Shown one piece after another: positions 15,556-17,645 of a stretch of DNA of 17,645 nt. The stretch spans positions 1 to 17,645 of the forward strand of contig JBHGAV010000071.1 in assembly GCA_041946685.1 (NCBI GenBank). The letters are read 5' to 3'. The DNA comes from JBHGAV01 sp041946685 (lineage in GTDB: Bacteria > Acidobacteriota > Terriglobia > Bryobacterales > Bryobacteraceae). Both the position numbers and the translations under genes were made by a program. The first letter of the stretch is position 1. Every line of letters begins with the position of its first letter. The notes beneath the pieces are model-generated. The model ran no database searches. It worked only from the letters and a program-made list of their open reading frames with translations, and was not told where the DNA came from.

Positions 15556-15564
15556 TGCTATGCT
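15556..15564 (+). promoter_or_regulatory. Candidate extended -10 promoter for the lipoprotein lactonase
   Basis: TGCTATGCT matches the extended -10 form (TGn followed by TATGCT, 4 of 6 to TATAAT). No -35 hexamer is seen at 17 bp. Transcription would begin near 15571, inside the adjacent inverted repeats. Confidence 0.3.
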
Positions 15565-15586
15565 GAGCCTCAGCCCGATGTTCGGG
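15562..15586. promoter_or_regulatory. Two abutting inverted repeats, possible operator or leader hairpin
   Basis: GCTGAG-C-CTCAGC (15562-15574) is a perfect 6+1+6 palindrome; CCCGA-TGT-TCGGG (15574-15586) starts at its last base. Together they overlap the candidate -10 box and start site. A regulator site is possible; the second could also fold in the RNA leader. Confidence 0.3.
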
Positions 15587-15628
15587 ATGCACCCATCTCA
15601 GATCCAAATGAGGTTGAACACACCCACC

Positions 15629-16642
15629 ATGACCAAGACATTCTTTCTTGTGACAGCCATCCTGCTGATGGTCGCCTGTTCCACGACTCCGCCACCTGCG
15701 CCCGAGAAGCCGGCCGCGGTGGGGAGCATCGTAAGGCTGGACCCCGCCTTTGACGCTCTGGTCCCGCGGGACGCGCAGATCGAGAAGGTCGCCGGCGGTT
15801 TCACCTTCACCGAATCGCCGCTATGGCGCCCTTCCGGCGTTCTCTGGTTCAGTGACGTGGTTGGGAACGTCGTGCGTCAATGGTCGCCTGACGGCAAGGT
15901 CACTGAGATTCTCAAGCCCGGCGGCTACGACGGCAACAGTCTTCCGGCGGGAGGCTACATCGGACCGAACGGGATGGTCAACGACAAGGACGGGTCGGTG
16001 TTGCTGTGCCAGCATGGCAACCGCAGGATCGCCCGCGTCACGCCCGACCTGAAGGTCTCCACCTTCATCGACAAGTTCGAGGGAAAGAAGCTCAACAGCC
16101 CCAACGATCTGGTCTTCCGGTCCGACGGGTCCCTCTACTTCACGGATCCACCTTACGGGCTTCCGAAGCAGGATGAGGACCCCACCAAGGAACTGAAGTT
16201 CAACGGCGTGTACCGTTATGCCAACGGCAAGCTGCAGCTCCTCGTCAAGGACTTGACGCGGCCGAACGGCATCGCGTTTTCCCCCGACGAGAAGACGCTT
16301 TATGTGGGCAACTCCGACGAGAAGCGTCGGATTTGGATGCGCTACGACGTTGCGGCCAACGGCACGGTCAGCAACGGGAAGGTCTTCGCCGACGTGACGT
16401 CCGACCCCGAACCGGGTCTGCCGGATGGGATGAAAGTGGACTCTCTCGGCAACGTGTACGCGACTGGCGGAGGCGGCGTTCGGGTCTACACTCCGGAGGG
16501 CAAGCACCTGGGGACGATCAAGACGCCGGAGAACCCGGCCAGTTGCGGCTGGGGCGACGACGGCAAGACCCTGTACATCACCGCCGAGACCGGGCTGTAT
16601 CGGATCAAGCTGGCCGTGGCCGGGAAGAAGGCCGTCTACTGA
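15629..16642 (+). CDS. Lipoprotein SMP-30/gluconolactonase-like lactonase
   Basis: The 337-residue protein starts with a lipoprotein signal (MTKTFFLVTAILLMVAC, lipobox ending at C17), followed by a proline-rich tether, so it should be membrane-anchored outside the cytoplasm. The rest is an SMP-30-type six-bladed propeller with the metal ligands in place: E62 in FTESPLW, N159 in NSPNDLVF, N213 in RPNGIAF and D266 in LPDGMKVD. These enzymes hydrolyse sugar lactones. The frame is open to 15560; I chose 15629 because it begins the signal peptide neatly, but 15608 (seven residues more) is also possible, and neither has a good ribosome binding site. It is divergent from the dehydrogenase-transketolase operon, which encodes a cytosolic relative, and convergent with the isomerase gene (21 bp). 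Confidence 0.85.
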   Translation: MTKTFFLVTAILLMVACSTTPPPAPEKPAAVGSIVRLDPAFDALVPRDAQIEKVAGGFTFTESPLWRPSGVLWFSDVVGNVVRQWSPDGKVTEILKPGGYDGNSLPAGGYIGPNGMVNDKDGSVLLCQHGNRRIARVTPDLKVSTFIDKFEGKKLNSPNDLVFRSDGSLYFTDPPYGLPKQDEDPTKELKFNGVYRYANGKLQLLVKDLTRPNGIAFSPDEKTLYVGNSDEKRRIWMRYDVAANGTVSNGKVFADVTSDPEPGLPDGMKVDSLGNVYATGGGGVRVYTPEGKHLGTIKTPENPASCGWGDDGKTLYITAETGLYRIKLAVAGKKAVY

Positions 16643-16663
16643 GGAAGCCGGCGGTACGGCGTC

Positions 16664-17473
16664 CTATCCGCGAAGGCCGGCCAGCACGCCGCGCATGTAG
16701 GCGAACGACTTCTGCATGCCGGGCAGCGGGTCGGCCGCGTCGATCTCGTATTCCAGGTTGACCAGGCCGCGGTACTTCATCCTCTTCAATTCGCGAAAGA
16801 CGGCGGCCACCGGCATGGCGCCGTCGCCCACCGGGCACTGGCTCTTGGCGTCCTTGAGGTCGGCCAGATCCTTGACGTGAAAATCGAGCAGCCGGGCGCC
16901 CGCGAGCCGGATCGACTCGAGCAGATCGGCGCCGGCGCGGGTTGTGTGGCCGGCGTCAATACAGACGCCGACGCGCGGGTCCATCTTCGCAATGGCCTTG
17001 AGGGCCACCAGCGGGCTGGGGAATTCCTTGTCCTCGGGGCCGTGATTGTGCACGGCGACCGGGATCCCGTACTCCTTGACCATCTTCTCGATCCTGGGCA
17101 GCGTGGCGTGGCTGGCGCCGGCGATTATCATCGGCATGCCGCAGTCCCTGGCGTATTCGAAGTAGAACCGGACGTCGGCCTCGTCGTCCTTCTGGATGTA
17201 GATCACGCCGCCGCTCGAGATGGTGAGCCCCGCGGCCTCGAACTCCTTACGACCCGCAGCACGCTCTCCAGGGGTGCTCTTGTAGGGCAGGTGGAACTCC
17301 TTGATGCTGACATGGCGGACGTTCAACCGCCGGATCATGGCGATGGCTTCGGTTCGAGAAAAGTTGCGCAGGGAGTAGGTACACACGCCGAGCCGCAGAT
17401 CATCAGGAGGCTCTGCGGCCGCAGGAAGCAGGCCGGCAGCCGGAAGGGCGGCCAGCAGCTCGCGCCGGTTCAT
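16664..17473 (-). CDS. Tat-exported sugar phosphate isomerase/epimerase-like TIM barrel
   Basis: The 269-residue protein has a twin-arginine type signal (MNRRELLAALPAAGLLPAAA, cleavage near residue 20) and an AP-endonuclease-2/xylose-isomerase-like TIM barrel. Expected metal ligands are visible: HNH (H142, H144), D173 and H176 in CIDAGH, H199 in FHVKD and E241 in NLEYE. Family members isomerise or epimerise sugars with divalent metals; Tat export fits a metal-loaded enzyme folded in the cytosol, and exported forms are frequent in Acidobacteriota and Planctomycetes. The frame is open to 17512, but the ATG at 17473 has AGGAG 8 nt upstream and begins the signal. That binding site overlaps the stop codon of the preceding E2 gene, so the two are probably coupled. 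Confidence 0.85.
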   Translation of the reverse strand: MNRRELLAALPAAGLLPAAAEPPDDLRLGVCTYSLRNFSRTEAIAMIRRLNVRHVSIKEFHLPYKSTPGERAAGRKEFEAAGLTISSGGVIYIQKDDEADVRFYFEYARDCGMPMIIAGASHATLPRIEKMVKEYGIPVAVHNHGPEDKEFPSPLVALKAIAKMDPRVGVCIDAGHTTRAGADLLESIRLAGARLLDFHVKDLADLKDAKSQCPVGDGAMPVAAVFRELKRMKYRGLVNLEYEIDAADPLPGMQKSFAYMRGVLAGLRG

Positions 17474-17483
17474 GGCTTTGCTC

Positions 17484-17645
17484 CTACAGCACCTGCTCGG
17501 ACCAATCCTCAAGGACCGACTTGACCTTCTGCATGAACTGGTCGGCCAGGGCGCCGTCGATCAGACGGTGATCGAAGGTCAGCCCCATCAGGGAGACGTG
17601 GCGGATGGCGATGGCGTCGTCGATCACCACGGGCGCCTTCTCCAC
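17484..17645 (-). CDS. 2-oxoacid dehydrogenase E2 acyltransferase, C-terminal 53 residues (runs off the window)
   Basis: Reading the minus strand from the window edge gives 53 residues and a TAG stop. The fragment contains LTFDHRLIDGALADQF, the E2 active-site block with the catalytic histidine of HxxxDG, followed by the last helix (VKSVLEDW). E2 subunits move acyl groups from lipoyl-lysine to CoA in pyruvate, branched-chain or acetoin dehydrogenase complexes; this short end does not tell which. The start, lipoyl domain and partner E1 genes lie outside the window. The isomerase gene begins 10 bp downstream. Sharing a transcript with a sugar isomerase hints at catabolic use rather than the central housekeeping complex, but this is inference. 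Confidence 0.88.
   Translation of the reverse strand: MEKAPVVIDDAIAIRHVSLMGLTFDHRLIDGALADQFMQKVKSVLEDWSEQVL

Larger units (their letters stand above)
15280..15628. other. 349-bp divergent intergenic region
   Basis: It separates the aldehyde dehydrogenase operon from the lipoprotein lactonase gene and must hold both promoters. I see the dehydrogenase ribosome binding site (15287-15290), an extended -10 element (15556-15564), two adjacent inverted repeats (15562-15586) and a weak inverted repeat CGGTCT...AGACCG (15462-15487). No convincing minus-strand promoter or coding sequence was found. Confidence 0.55.

Overview
The window is GC-rich bacterial chromosome and most resembles an Acidobacteriota genome of the Bryobacter/Solibacter type. 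The main clue is a PadR regulator overlapping a giant duplicated MacB/FtsX-like permease (the 'ADOP' arrangement, an acidobacterial hallmark). A BshB1-type bacillithiol deacetylase, a Tat-exported TIM-barrel sugar isomerase and several SMP-30 lactonases fit the same picture. This assignment is inference from gene families; no rRNA or other phylogenetic marker is present. I see no tRNA, rRNA, CRISPR array, insertion sequence or phage gene.

Left part (56-4190, all minus strand): six genes that could form one transcription unit. In transcription order they are a secreted protein with a vWA-like C-terminal domain, an exported FAM173-like SAM methyltransferase (ATGA overlap), a rhomboid protease, bshB1 (GTGA overlap with the rhomboid gene), a two-CBS-domain protein and a small periplasmic triheme cytochrome c. 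A candidate sigma70-type promoter lies just upstream of the first gene, and a stem-loop covers the end of the methyltransferase gene.

Middle part (4331-10023): an NAD-dependent epimerase (plus) converges on an outer-membrane beta-barrel gene (minus) whose product is two homologous halves fused in tandem. Upstream of the barrel gene is a 475-bp gene-poor stretch holding a short fossil that matches the last 15 codons and stop of the epimerase. Next comes a near-consensus promoter with an inverted repeat over its -10 box, driving padR and the permease.

Right part (10034-17645): a carbohydrate-catabolic locus. The minus-strand operon runs aldehyde dehydrogenase (MmsA/IolA-like), strong intergenic stem-loop, single-chain transketolase, cupin, cytosolic SMP-30 lactonase, with tight or overlapping junctions. 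Divergent from it is a lipoprotein SMP-30 lactonase. Converging on that is a second minus-strand unit, the 3' end of a 2-oxoacid dehydrogenase E2 gene followed by a Tat-exported sugar isomerase. Lactone hydrolysis outside and inside the cell, carbon-chain transfer by transketolase and CoA-acylating aldehyde oxidation could together form an uncharacterised sugar or sugar-acid route. The substrate cannot be read from the sequence.
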